Below are positions 7,801 to 15,713 of a stretch of 30,982 nucleotides of DNA, in pieces. The DNA lies in IMG/VR virus record IMGVR_UViG_3300033995_001837, positions 1 through 30,982 of that record; one strand, 5' to 3'. Both the position numbers and the translations under genes were made by a program. This DNA is from a virus. Under the pieces are notes generated by a model. It worked only from the letters and a program-made list of their open reading frames with translations. It was not told the origin of the DNA and did no database searches. Numbering within the stretch: position 1 is the stretch's first letter; each line of letters opens with the position of its first letter.

Positions 7801-9248
7801 ATGCACTCACTTTGGCCACTGGTAAATCAAGAGCCGAAATATTCAAATTAGCCAAAACGACCGGCGTGGACCTTTTTGACTCATCAAGGTCGGTGATTGA
7901 CAATTTCACAGACATGGGCTTAGCAATGAGACAAACAGCCGACAGTATCAAGAATGCGATTCAGGACATAAGAACTACAGCCTTAAATGAGTTGGACAAA
8001 ATCAGAGCAAAACGTGACGCATTCGATTCTTTGAAATCAAGTGAAAAAGATTTATTAGACCTTGGTTCTGGTGCAACCCAGGATGATTTTGCGAACTATG
8101 AAAAAACAATGTCCGACTATGTTTCATCGATGTATCCAGACGACACCAAGAAACAACTAGAAGTTTTCAAAAGTTTTGCAGACGGTTCAATGTTTACAGA
8201 CCCCACATCTCCATTTTTTGGGAATAAAGGCCTACAGAACGCATACACAAAAACTGAAAATATCGGTGGTCGTTTGTACAGTGGACAAAGCAACGCACAG
8301 GTTGCATTTGAAACAGCAGCTTCAGGATATGCCTCAAAAATTGGAACACCAGGAATAAGCGGATTAATGGGTCTTGGCGATTTTCAATTCAAAAGAGGTG
8401 ATATTGCCGGAAACCGTTTTAGTGAGGGAATTGCATCAGCAATAACCGGTGGGACATTTGACCAAGAAGGGTTTGAAAAATTCCTATTATCTGGAGATAT
8501 GGCAAATGTAAATACTGGCGCAGAAATTGTAGCGCTGATGAATAGTAAATTTGGTACACAGTTTACCCAAGACGATGCAAAAACTTTTGAGACCACAAAC
8601 AACATGCAAGCAGCAATACTCTCTGGAAGCCTTGACAAAATAGCAGGAGAGTTGCATCAACAATTCTTGGATGCTATTGCTTCAGGATTTGACTCAAGCC
8701 CAGAATGGTGGGAAACGCAACCACAATGGTGGACGGATATGCTTGCTGCTGGTTTTGTTAAGCCAATGGATACAAGTAGTCCAAGAAGGGGAATGATTGG
8801 GGATACGTCAACCTCAAGGAATTTGAGTAGAACGCTTTCCGCACATTCTCGATTTGATTCAGCATTAACTGGTTCAAGAAAGATAACAAGCGCTTTTAGG
8901 ACCACGAGTCTTGGTTCTCCAAGTTCCGACCATGCAGCCGGAAGAGCTTATGACCTCACCGGCCAGAACCTAGGCCAGTACGCAAAAATGATTTCTGACT
9001 CTGGAGGGTTTGCGGAGTTCCATGGTTCCGCTAGTTCTAGACACCTGCATGTTGTTCCACCACTTGGAGACACGAGTACGACAAGGGTGTCGTCTAGGAA
9101 TGGCTCGTCGTCTGGTGGTGGTGGGGTAGCCGTAGCTCCGGTAACGGTCAATGTTTATGGAGCTCAAAACCAGTCTCCACAAGAAATAGCAAGACAAGTA
9201 ATTCAAGAAATTGAAAAAGCGCAAAGAAATTTCAGAGAAAGATACTAA
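4866..9248 (+). CDS. Tape measure protein with C-terminal M15-like peptidase motif
   Basis: A 1460-residue protein that sets tail length. At about 0.15 nm per residue it predicts a tail near 200 nm. It starts with GTG behind GAGGT (4856-4860). Features: a Lys/Ser/Asn-rich N-terminus; hydrophobic stretches at about residues 90-155, and weaker ones near 810-870 ('AAGAIAGGVTGAQ', 'GFAIGTAVGIF'), thought in this family to insert into the host membrane; long Ala/Lys-rich helical regions; and a C-terminal segment resembling zinc D,D-carboxypeptidases of family M15. That segment has 'ITSAFRTT', then SDHAAGRAYD (His-1356, Asp-1363), then EFHG and RHLH (His-1393, His-1395). The S-x-H-x(6)-D and H-x-H spacing suggests peptidoglycan cleavage during DNA entry. 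The very C-terminus is Gly/Ser-rich and then helical. Confidence 0.92.
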   Translation: MADARATIKINVTTSKKDFASVLAQVNALNGAMGDGSTNSNKFSKSLNKTSSSFASYSGGAVGAARATKNFNNQTMTSTKLLGFLNKSTRALFWTVIALGIEFVITAATLASVNALYTLGRLTVKAYQASLGLLAGALASVTAAIGIGLAAFQEYQAAMTAFSYKGVSDLGDGMEQSSSAMRNFAKDTSLATMGVVALSQAYTAMAKQAPVGAAQRKALSGALDFTTTAEDPKKAFQSLSQFIGLVTKAKKVDSKATAAAQAVSPEFAKAVAGQKNKSSSSILAALSSGQLASSAGVGGNYKMQETLVGQFQMFMTDIVVQLTDFGRKLLEPAKDVLESFYKNFRNMFRRTEGIISGFATGTMLPGLITIGNTIENFAVKLLREYLPKISGGANWLRKTFFDLRASFAQFANSLDKFRAGSKIIIDTFAGPILAIFKGFGRNAEQLGYLAEDNKEQFLKWGNALEGLIFSFFDFFAAMKVAFTEALPVLTQVVNGIAALVRGLSAVIGLTGKLGGGGGKSGTTDAGMGPILSSAVTMGLLYAGIKGRRRYRGRGGIGAKTGPSTASKYGYQQAALYQPLSQSLFGEFGFGSARTRITDAFTSGRSFRTKMSGGITAAMSGNPLSVSNQGAITATEMYRTQTGRNKNTGMTKAMKGMFDPFTGKEITTKTELRAAKAARKSLSKLTYKQLAKAARTGELGDLSTRASGPGYQDAMSGITNPLTGKTVTGRQAAVFGMKQKFGGAMAGRTEAIQAGLRGSFTPGLGMLGSMVTASGVTSRIGNDTARAGVDMGLAGSYFGKRGAMIGAGAGVLSKTTNYAAGAIAGGVTGAQISTMLTAGLPPQAQAIGKALGFAIGTAVGIFTVQSRRKKIAQGIADDMVRATGAKSIEALLNDPTLSTLSATSKIDRDKKIYNKAIEMSRAGSGDSAVRDYLLKSGVIDKDQAKAIDMNDGAFINQLESNSTALAMQGDAYKKFENNVNALTLATGKSRAEIFKLAKTTGVDLFDSSRSVIDNFTDMGLAMRQTADSIKNAIQDIRTTALNELDKIRAKRDAFDSLKSSEKDLLDLGSGATQDDFANYEKTMSDYVSSMYPDDTKKQLEVFKSFADGSMFTDPTSPFFGNKGLQNAYTKTENIGGRLYSGQSNAQVAFETAASGYASKIGTPGISGLMGLGDFQFKRGDIAGNRFSEGIASAITGGTFDQEGFEKFLLSGDMANVNTGAEIVALMNSKFGTQFTQDDAKTFETTNNMQAAILSGSLDKIAGELHQQFLDAIASGFDSSPEWWETQPQWWTDMLAAGFVKPMDTSSPRRGMIGDTSTSRNLSRTLSAHSRFDSALTGSRKITSAFRTTSLGSPSSDHAAGRAYDLTGQNLGQYAKMISDSGGFAEFHGSASSRHLHVVPPLGDTSTTRVSSRNGSSSGGGGVAVAPVTVNVYGAQNQSPQEIARQVIQEIEKAQRNFRERY

Positions 9249-10454
9249 ATGGCTATCTCTAGAACCAGACGCTCTGTATCCACATCAATAATAGTCGGAG
9301 ACAGAAAGCCGGGAACGGTCGTATCTACCGGCACATTAATACGCTCAATGTATCAAGCCAACATTAATGGACAAACCCAGACCGCACTTAGCTATGAATT
9401 CCCCTTTGGTATATCAACATTTACCCATGATGGAGCTGGGGTTCTGTATACAGAAATTCCAAGACCTTTAAATCTTCCACTAGTTGACGCAACCTCCCAA
9501 AAACTTGAAAGATGTAGTTTTGAATTTTTATTAGCCATCCCATATGACTCGCTTAACGCTTCGGTCGATTCACATATTGTTCTTTTGCAGGATTTTGCTA
9601 CTGACGCACGACCCGTTAACTTCCTAAATGTGCATTCTGCTCTAGCTTTAAAAACATGGAATATAGATTCAATGTCATTTCAGGTAACAAGAGTAAATCG
9701 GAATGGGCAAGCAACAGCAGTTACCTGCAATATTTCATTGGTTGAATACCTTGCAAGAACAAATGAAAGATTTGTTACATTGCCAAAGTTTACCTACACG
9801 ATACCAAAAGGAACAGGTTTGGCTGGAGGTACTGGAAGTGGTTCTGGCGTTGCGAGCGTTACTGGCAACGTCGCAACAATAGAAGGAGAAGTTGGCGGAA
9901 AAGTTAAAATTACTACTGCAACAAATCATGGACTTAAGAAGGGAGATAAGGTAAAAATTCAAATGACTGCTAATTTACCCGACGACATAAAAAACCTTCA
10001 CAAGGTTGAATTTGTGTATGAAATATCCGAAGTTTCTCCCACGACATTTAAGTACAATAATCCAACCAGTGGACTTCGTGTGCCTTATCCTGTAATTTCA
10101 CCCAAAGTAATAACGTACTCAACAACAGACAAAGCAATCAACTCACCATTTGTCCTGGAATCCAAATCTGTTGTTGTCCCGGGGTCGGCTGGTTACAGCT
10201 TCCCATCAACTAAGGGACGAGTTGACACCGACACAACAACTGCATCCACACCTCTCAACACTTTACTGGAAGCCGCAGCAAAAAGGTACTTGTATGGACT
10301 GCAGGAAAGAAATTCTACCAGATTTAGAAGTTATTTAGGCAAAACTGATTCGGAACGTTACAAAAAGGCTGTGGCATATTTGGTTAAAATTTCCCAACCT
10401 GGTAAATCAATAAAAACCATATCACTTGATGAACTTATCAAAAATACGGAATAA
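9249..10454 (+). CDS. Baseplate hub-associated protein with inserted beta module
   Basis: A 401-residue baseplate protein in the slot that in contractile tails encodes the hub spacer/LysM-type protein (XkdP, T4 gp53 region). Residues 1-190 are a beta-rich domain ending 'FQVTRVNRNGQATAVTCNISLVEYL', a string I associate with tail proteins flanking the hub. Residues about 195-310 contain a separate module, 'VKITTATNHGLKKGDKVKI...YEISEVSPTTFKYN', the same kind of small beta domain seen in the connector at the start of the window. The last 90 residues are helical and basic, and I see no LysM repeat. It begins directly after the tape-measure stop (TAA then ATG) and is followed two bases later by the hub gene. 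Confidence 0.6.
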   Translation: MAISRTRRSVSTSIIVGDRKPGTVVSTGTLIRSMYQANINGQTQTALSYEFPFGISTFTHDGAGVLYTEIPRPLNLPLVDATSQKLERCSFEFLLAIPYDSLNASVDSHIVLLQDFATDARPVNFLNVHSALALKTWNIDSMSFQVTRVNRNGQATAVTCNISLVEYLARTNERFVTLPKFTYTIPKGTGLAGGTGSGSGVASVTGNVATIEGEVGGKVKITTATNHGLKKGDKVKIQMTANLPDDIKNLHKVEFVYEISEVSPTTFKYNNPTSGLRVPYPVISPKVITYSTTDKAINSPFVLESKSVVVPGSAGYSFPSTKGRVDTDTTTASTPLNTLLEAAAKRYLYGLQERNSTRFRSYLGKTDSERYKKAVAYLVKISQPGKSIKTISLDELIKNTE

Positions 10455-10456
10455 CA

Positions 10457-11881
10457 ATGGCACAATCAATTTACGAAGGGTATCCCTCCGAGCCAGAACC
10501 AATTATTGCTGGAAATATTAATATCCGTGCTAGGCCCATGGTTAGAACACGCCCAAAAACCGACGGTTCAACCATAATTGACCCAGCCGGCCCAAATATT
10601 TCAACTCTCATAACGGCTACTTTGTCGAAAAGGATAGGCAAACAAGAGCGCGAGATAAATCTTCCACTGTTGAGTGTAGATGGAAAAAAAATATATACCG
10701 AGGCACAAGCTTGGGCTCAATACCTAAAAGATGGTTTGCATTTGGGAATATTTGAAAGAAAAAAAATAAAATACAAACTTCCAAACGGTGAAACTAAATC
10801 AAAATTAATCGCAGTTATAGCAGCCGAAAAACTACACGAACTAGAAAAGATAAGGCTAAAAACATTTGAGGAATTAAACGCTTCTCAATATAACAGCAAC
10901 GATTATGCGATATCGGACAGATTGGATATAGAAAATATAATTTCGACATTTAATATAACCGGACTCAGAAAAGATGAATCAGAGACACTTGCCAAAAGAA
11001 TGACTTCCTTGACGGTAAGTTACTCGGACAAGGCGTCAACAGAGGTTTCAGTTCAGTACATAGACAGTGATTACAGCCTTACTGGCAGCGGCGTAGTTGG
11101 GGCTAGCACGGATTTTGACAGAAGGTATTTTGACCTAAGAAGAGATGTTTTGTATCGTGGTAGAGCTTACGAGATTGGAGAGGTTGCAACAGCTCCGGGA
11201 ACTGGTGGCTCACCAGTTGTAAACATTAGGTGTTGGCCTAAGAATGTTCAGTTGATGAAAAGAGATAAAAAACCAGAATTAATTGCTGGAACTAATGGCT
11301 ATGAGTACGCACAGGCTATTGCCAGAAAATACAGCATGCCATTTTACGGCCAAAAAACAGGTAAGCAACAAGCATTGTTTAAGGCTAGAACATCCAGCGG
11401 TGCCGACAGTTCTGTATGGACAGTGTTGACTGGGGCTGCTAGTACAAACCAATATCAACTATTTGAAGTTGATGGTCAGCTCATATATGGCTCAATGCAA
11501 TGGCTTCTGTGGCAATTTGGCCCAGATTCTATTTCAAAAATAAAAAACAAAAAAACCGTGACCAAAAAATACATTGACCTAACATATAACCCAAATCCTA
11601 TTAATGGCGGAGATGTCAAGGACTTTGAATTAACAACATGGCCCGACATAAGAAGGTCCGAGAATGACGGCTTAGAAGGAGATGGTACAGCTACATTAAA
11701 ATCTCCAAACGGGAAATTGGTTAGACCTGGTCACACTGTTTTTTTTACCGGTGTTCCGGGTATGTTTAGGGGCGGATATATAGTTAATGGGGTTTCATTT
11801 TCCGAGTTTGATTCTCAGCCTGTTCAGATAAATTTCAGTACTCCGCAAAAACCCAAAGACCAGACAAAACCAGAAGAGTAG
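10457..11881 (+). CDS. Baseplate hub protein (gp27 / gpD / XkdQ-like)
   Basis: A 474-residue protein probably forming the ring that connects tube and spike. Features in order: residues about 1-170, a beta domain with an inserted Lys-rich region ('FERKKIKYKLPNGETKSK'); 'LAKRMTSLTVSYSDKASTEVSVQYIDSDYSL', a first hub beta domain; 'VLYRGRAYEIGEVATAPGTGGSPVVNIRCWPKNVQLM'; and 'YEYAQAIARKYSMPFYGQ', which recalls the 'A-x-x-Y-G-M-x-F' segment of XkdQ-type hubs. The C-terminus 'NGKLVRPGHTVFFTGVPGMFRGGYIVNGVSF' resembles the last domain of gpD-like proteins. It is located between the spacer-like protein and the OB-fold spike, as expected. Family membership is inferred from these patterns. Confidence 0.7.
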   Translation: MAQSIYEGYPSEPEPIIAGNINIRARPMVRTRPKTDGSTIIDPAGPNISTLITATLSKRIGKQEREINLPLLSVDGKKIYTEAQAWAQYLKDGLHLGIFERKKIKYKLPNGETKSKLIAVIAAEKLHELEKIRLKTFEELNASQYNSNDYAISDRLDIENIISTFNITGLRKDESETLAKRMTSLTVSYSDKASTEVSVQYIDSDYSLTGSGVVGASTDFDRRYFDLRRDVLYRGRAYEIGEVATAPGTGGSPVVNIRCWPKNVQLMKRDKKPELIAGTNGYEYAQAIARKYSMPFYGQKTGKQQALFKARTSSGADSSVWTVLTGAASTNQYQLFEVDGQLIYGSMQWLLWQFGPDSISKIKNKKTVTKKYIDLTYNPNPINGGDVKDFELTTWPDIRRSENDGLEGDGTATLKSPNGKLVRPGHTVFFTGVPGMFRGGYIVNGVSFSEFDSQPVQINFSTPQKPKDQTKPEE

Positions 11882-11886
11882 GCAAA

Positions 11887-12267
11887 ATGTTAGTTCCCTC
11901 TAGTCCTCGCTACTCAATTTCAAACCCATCAAAAGCGACTAGTTCCCCATTGATTCCAAACAGCGTTTTTATTGGGAAAGTGGTCAGGGTGAGTGGGGGA
12001 GTTTTTGTAAACATTCCAAAACTTGCACAAAACCAAATATTTGGTCCATGTAAAGTTTTTTCACGATACCCATCAATCGGTGACGGAGTCTTGGTTGGTT
12101 TTCTTGATGGAGCACAAACCGAAATTGCCGTTTTTGGTGCCCAGTCAACAAATAAAAGAATAAGCGGGGTGGATGACCCAATCCTGGCAACGGATGCTGC
12201 AACAAAAAAATATGTTGATGATGAGATACTTGAACTTAAGGCCTGGGTGCAGGCGAATTTTGATTAA
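11887..12267 (+). CDS. Short baseplate spike / gpV-like OB-fold protein
   Basis: A 126-residue protein with a single OB-like beta domain at residues about 25-85: 'FIGKVVRVSGGVFVNIPKL', then 'YPSIGDGVLVGFLDGAQTEIAVFG'. The G-D-x-V-L-V-G-F-x-D-G core is typical of baseplate assembly protein V and gp5 N-terminal domains, which plug the hub. The usual long beta-helix needle is absent. Instead the C-terminus carries 'DPILATDAATKKYVDDEI' and a short amphipathic helix. The D-A-A-T-K-K-Y-V-D string is common in trimeric tail-fibre proteins, so it may hold the spike trimer together. Position after the hub and before the gp25-like wedge supports the assignment. Confidence 0.7.
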   Translation: MLVPSSPRYSISNPSKATSSPLIPNSVFIGKVVRVSGGVFVNIPKLAQNQIFGPCKVFSRYPSIGDGVLVGFLDGAQTEIAVFGAQSTNKRISGVDDPILATDAATKKYVDDEILELKAWVQANFD

Positions 12268-12285
12268 TGATGGGAGAATGAATAT

Positions 12286-12582
12286 ATGCCTATGTTGAAA
12301 TTTCCACTTACATTTGACCAGTCTGGAACTGCTGAATTAATCTACGACGGAGATACAGCTCAATATGACCAAGTTATAGCTCTAACGTTGCGAACCACCC
12401 CAGGTGAACACCCGCTTGAGCCATCGTATGGGACAATTGACCCAACATTTGAATCTGGAGAACCAAAAGGGCTTAGGCAGTCAATTAATTTTTTTTGGCC
12501 TGAGATAATAATTACGTCAATCGATAGAGGAAGACCAGATTCAAGTGGTGCGGATAGAATAAATGTCTCTTATGAATTGTAG
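12286..12582 (+). CDS. Baseplate wedge protein, gp25/gpW-like
   Basis: A 98-residue protein of the gp25-like family, which starts sheath polymerisation from the baseplate. The pattern 'DQVIALTLRTTPGEHPLEPSYGTIDPTFESGE' corresponds to the family's 'I-x-x-L-L-T-x-x-G-E-R-x-x-x-P-x-F-G' core, here with T-T-P-G-E-H-P and Y-G. A C-terminal strand 'RINVSYEL' matches the usual ending. The E-P-R motif common in gp25 appears only in degenerate form (EIIITSIDRGRP). The ATG is preceded by GGGAGA (12272-12277). The next gene is the J-like protein, the normal neighbour. Confidence 0.8.
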   Translation: MPMLKFPLTFDQSGTAELIYDGDTAQYDQVIALTLRTTPGEHPLEPSYGTIDPTFESGEPKGLRQSINFFWPEIIITSIDRGRPDSSGADRINVSYEL

Positions 12583-12587
12583 GAAAA

Positions 12588-14090
12588 ATGCCGTCTCCAG
12601 ACTTTAGTACATATATAAATTTTTCTGGTTTTGATGAACAGCCAGCTTCGGTGTACCAAGATGCTGTCACATACGCCCAAACCGCCTTGCCTGAATTCAA
12701 CCCGCGGCCTGGCACAATAGAAGACGCAATTCTTCAGGCTGGAGCATATGTTGGAGCTCTTTCCATAGGTGCAATAAACAGACTTCCAAACGGCCTAGTT
12801 GAAGGCATTCTGAAAATTATGGGTGTTACAAGAATAGAATCAACTGCAGCAACAGTTGATGTAGAAATTGAATTTTTTGATGCAGGGCAGACAGTAGATG
12901 CTGGAACATCGTTTGTATATGACTACTTTGATGGCTCGCAAGTAATACAGTTGCCATTCATTTTAGATGATGCTGCTACAGCTGCTGGTGCTGCAACCAC
13001 AGTAACCGCAACATTGACATCATTGATTAATGGAGTAATACCGTCAATATCCATAGGGACACAGTTTCTCCCAGCTTCTCCAAGCTCGGTAATATTTTCT
13101 TGCACAACCACATCAGTTGTTTCTCAGGGTGACTCAAGCGAAACAGAAACTCAATTTTTGAATAGAGCTGCAACATATCTTCAGTCTCTGAGTTCAACCT
13201 TGAATACTGCGACACAAATAGAAAACTATGTTCTTCTAAATTACTCAAATGTAAAAAGATGCAAAGTTTATGACCTTGTTCGCCCAACTGCATTTACTGC
13301 AACATCAGCTAGCGGGTATCACTCCGGAACATCTGCAAGCGCATATGTCAATCAGGCATTTGCTTCTTCCGCTTCTGCCCACCCTGGAACAACATACAGA
13401 ATGATAACTCCAGAATTTTATGGAAACTCAACATATTCTGCTATATTCCCAAGTGGTATATATACGACCACATCCAACAGTCTTACCCTTAATGCAGCCC
13501 AGTCTTTAATAACCTACACAGACAATATTTCTTCAACATCATCGGTAGGTGAGTTTGTCGATGTTGTCATGATGGACACTCTTCTTTCAAGCTATACAGA
13601 AAACAATGAAGAGCCTGGATATTTTGCAATTTTTGTACTTGGAGAAGATGGAATCCCAGTTGGAAGAGATACAAAAAATACAATTAAATCGGATATTGAG
13701 TCTCGTGTTGCTGCTGGATTGATTTTTGATGTCATTGATGCTTCTGTTTATTATGTGAATATAGAAGCAACAATTTCGGTAAGAGCTGGATTTAACTCAA
13801 CCACGGTTTCAACTGACGTAAAGACTGAGATTGAGTCTTTTGTTTCTCCAAATCAATGGCCGCAGTTTGATTCGTCGTTAAGAATATTTGACCTAGTTGG
13901 AAAAATATTATCAGTTGACGGTGTTCAGTACGTTTCGGACGTTAGTACATCAATTCCACAGTACCCAGATGTTCCATATGGAAATAATCTATTGGTTTCG
14001 GAGGTGTCAGTTGGGGCAGCGCTTACGTCTTATGAATCCTTATATGCAGGGAGCTTGCCTCAAGCCATTGTCGAAATTGTTGTTTTGTAA
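12588..14090 (+). CDS. Baseplate J-like wedge protein
   Basis: A 500-residue baseplate wedge component (P2 gpJ / T4 gp6 family). The N-terminal 'LPEFNPRPGTIEDAILQAGAYVGALSIGAINRLPNGLVEGILKIMGVTRIESTAATVDVEIEF' is the classic signature: a helix, then the G-x-x-R-x-x-A-T strand. The middle has 'GDSSETETQFLNRAATYLQSLSSTLNTATQIENYVL', equivalent to 'ETDEEYRAR'. The C-terminal half has 'VYYVNIEATISVRAGFNSTTVSTDVKTEIESFVSP' and 'RIFDLVGKILSVDGVQYVSDV', both typical. It starts six bases after the gp25-like gene with AGGAAAA before the ATG, and its stop overlaps the next start (TAATG). There is a Ser/Ala/Tyr-rich insertion around residues 230-310. Confidence 0.9.
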   Translation: MPSPDFSTYINFSGFDEQPASVYQDAVTYAQTALPEFNPRPGTIEDAILQAGAYVGALSIGAINRLPNGLVEGILKIMGVTRIESTAATVDVEIEFFDAGQTVDAGTSFVYDYFDGSQVIQLPFILDDAATAAGAATTVTATLTSLINGVIPSISIGTQFLPASPSSVIFSCTTTSVVSQGDSSETETQFLNRAATYLQSLSSTLNTATQIENYVLLNYSNVKRCKVYDLVRPTAFTATSASGYHSGTSASAYVNQAFASSASAHPGTTYRMITPEFYGNSTYSAIFPSGIYTTTSNSLTLNAAQSLITYTDNISSTSSVGEFVDVVMMDTLLSSYTENNEEPGYFAIFVLGEDGIPVGRDTKNTIKSDIESRVAAGLIFDVIDASVYYVNIEATISVRAGFNSTTVSTDVKTEIESFVSPNQWPQFDSSLRIFDLVGKILSVDGVQYVSDVSTSIPQYPDVPYGNNLLVSEVSVGAALTSYESLYAGSLPQAIVEIVVL

Positions 14091-15331
14091 TGGCTTCAGT
14101 TTTTAATCGTCTTACCGGTTCAGCGGAGACACTTGATTCGCTTGGTGGTTCTGGCGAATGGTATATTTCTGGTGCATCCTATACAAATTTGTTGAGTTCG
14201 GAAATAAGAGTCGGCAGTGAATTCAAACAGATTGAGCTGACCCCGACAGCAAGCGCATGTTATGTGCAAATAGATGCAGTAAACATGGACCCTTCGGATT
14301 ACAAGTACGCTGCGCAATTGACTTTTGGCGCAAGCATGCCAGCGGGCGGAGACATAAATGTAAAGATATTTGATGATGGTAGCCAAATTGAGTCATTTGG
14401 TGTAACAAATTTTGAAATTCCACCAGCAACAAGTTCTCTTTATTCTAGTTCTTTAGCAAATCCAGCATGGAGAGTTTATAGAACAACCGAAATGTATGTT
14501 CCAAGCTACAACAACCCAAATCCGGTTGTTTCTATTCAAATAGAATTTATTCCAGATAGTCAATCAGACAAAATATATTTTACTAGTCCGGTTTTGTGTT
14601 CATCTGTGGACGCCGGAAGGCTTGGAGAAGCCTTACTGCAGATGATGAGACACATCCCCAACGAGTATCTTGATACCGAAGAATTACAGCAAAACCCAGA
14701 TTTTGCTTTGCAACGTTTTGTTGATGTTGCTTTTGAGGGTCTCGACAGAGCCCTAAAACAGTCTTTTTCTTTTCAACATTATGATATTTCTGAAGGTTAC
14801 GACGAAACCAATGACCTAACAAAAAGCCATCTTGTAAACCCGGACGTAGCAGACACAGACGAACTAAAATGGCTTGCTCAGTTTACTGGAACTGAACCAA
14901 TTTCAAAACTTGAATCAAGCCTAGACCCATCAGACGCATTTGTTCTTGGAGCAACCGAGGGTGATGGTTCTAGTACTTTGAACGGAGGGGATGCTTTGAG
15001 ATTTACCACATCGGCACTCCTAGAACCACCCCAGAACACGGCCGAACTACAAAAAGAATTCTTGCAGTGGCAAACAGAAAATGGTTATTACGGTATAAAT
15101 TCTGGCTCCGTAACCGCAATCGAGGAAGCCGTTAAAAGATTAATGATTGGGGATAAAGAAATTCAAATAACTCTTCAGAACAATGGACCATTTACGGTTT
15201 TGGTAGAAACACCATGGGAGCAAACATACGGCGCATCTGAGGAAAAAATTGGAGAATCTCTTAGTGTTGTTAATGAAGCTATTTATTACGCCAAGCCAAT
15301 CGGAGTCAAAGTAACGCATGTATTAATATAG
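14090..15331 (+). CDS. Baseplate wedge protein, tail protein I-like, with extra N-terminal domain
   Basis: A 413-residue protein. From residue ~185 it resembles the P2 gpI family, which partners gpJ in the wedge: 'LLQMMRHIPNEYLDTEELQQNPDFALQRFVDVAFEGLDRALKQ', 'VNPDVADTDELKWLAQFTGTEP' and later 'LQKEFLQWQTENGYYGINSGSVTAIEEAVKRLM', equivalent to the 'R-G-T-x-x-x-I' region. Residues 1-180 form a distinct beta-sandwich-like domain ('SSEIRVGSEFKQIELTPTASACYVQIDAVNMDPSDYKYAAQLTF'), longer than P2 gpI, and could bind fibres or sugar. The last 60 residues are the beta/helix end typical of the family. Translation is coupled to gpJ by a one-base overlap. Confidence 0.8.
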   Translation: MASVFNRLTGSAETLDSLGGSGEWYISGASYTNLLSSEIRVGSEFKQIELTPTASACYVQIDAVNMDPSDYKYAAQLTFGASMPAGGDINVKIFDDGSQIESFGVTNFEIPPATSSLYSSSLANPAWRVYRTTEMYVPSYNNPNPVVSIQIEFIPDSQSDKIYFTSPVLCSSVDAGRLGEALLQMMRHIPNEYLDTEELQQNPDFALQRFVDVAFEGLDRALKQSFSFQHYDISEGYDETNDLTKSHLVNPDVADTDELKWLAQFTGTEPISKLESSLDPSDAFVLGATEGDGSSTLNGGDALRFTTSALLEPPQNTAELQKEFLQWQTENGYYGINSGSVTAIEEAVKRLMIGDKEIQITLQNNGPFTVLVETPWEQTYGASEEKIGESLSVVNEAIYYAKPIGVKVTHVLI

Positions 15332-15338
15332 GAGACAC

Positions 15339-15590
15339 ATGGACGAAGATGACAAAAAAAACACAAAATACGACTTTGATTCTTTTGTTCGTGATTCTCT
15401 TCCAGATAAATTAATAGCAAATTTTATAATTGTTGCTGAAATAGTTACCGAATCTGGAACGGAGCTTTCAATATCCTGCTCAATGTCAATGACCCCATGG
15501 CTTGCATCTGGGATGCTTCGGTCTGCTGAGGATATGATATTGAGCGGAGAAAATAGCGTCTTAGATGAAGGTTTTGGCGAAGAAGAATAG
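15339..15590 (+). CDS. Small conserved tail-module protein, function unknown
   Basis: An 83-residue acidic protein that I cannot assign. It has a highly charged N-terminus (MDEDDKKN), a central beta-like 'NFIIVAEIVTESGTELSISCSMSMTPWLASGMLRSAEDMIL' and an acidic end (GFGEEE). The 'E-x-x-G-x-x-L-x-x-x-x-S-x-x-M-x-P-W-x-A-x-G-M-L' pattern recalls small hypothetical proteins placed just after baseplate genes in actinobacteriophages. That is a recollection, not a search result. GGAGA at 15331-15335 precedes the ATG. No signal peptide or membrane segment is visible. Confidence 0.6.
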   Translation: MDEDDKKNTKYDFDSFVRDSLPDKLIANFIIVAEIVTESGTELSISCSMSMTPWLASGMLRSAEDMILSGENSVLDEGFGEEE

Positions 15591-15713
15591 TAGGCATAGT
15601 CGCTTTAAAAGCAAGATTATCAATATAATTATCTCGGATAATGCTTTACTGTGTGACCAACTCTTTCGGGGGTACTATGGGGTTGCTGGCAATACCCCCA
15701 GCAAGGAGAAAAA
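15591..15713 (+). promoter_or_regulatory. Gap with TATAAT and a GGGGGTA/TACCCCC hairpin before the holin
   Basis: This gap contains a perfect -10 hexamer, TATAAT at 15624-15629, though no good -35 lies 16-18 bases upstream. Further on, GGGGGTA (15668-15674) is perfectly complementary to TACCCCC (15693-15699), an 18-base loop between; GCTGG (15684-15688) and CCAGC (15698-15702) offer a competing smaller stem. The hairpin ends about ten bases before AAGGAG, the holin ribosome binding site. It has no U-run, so it is not an obvious terminator. It could tune holin translation or protect mRNA ends. Confidence 0.4.
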
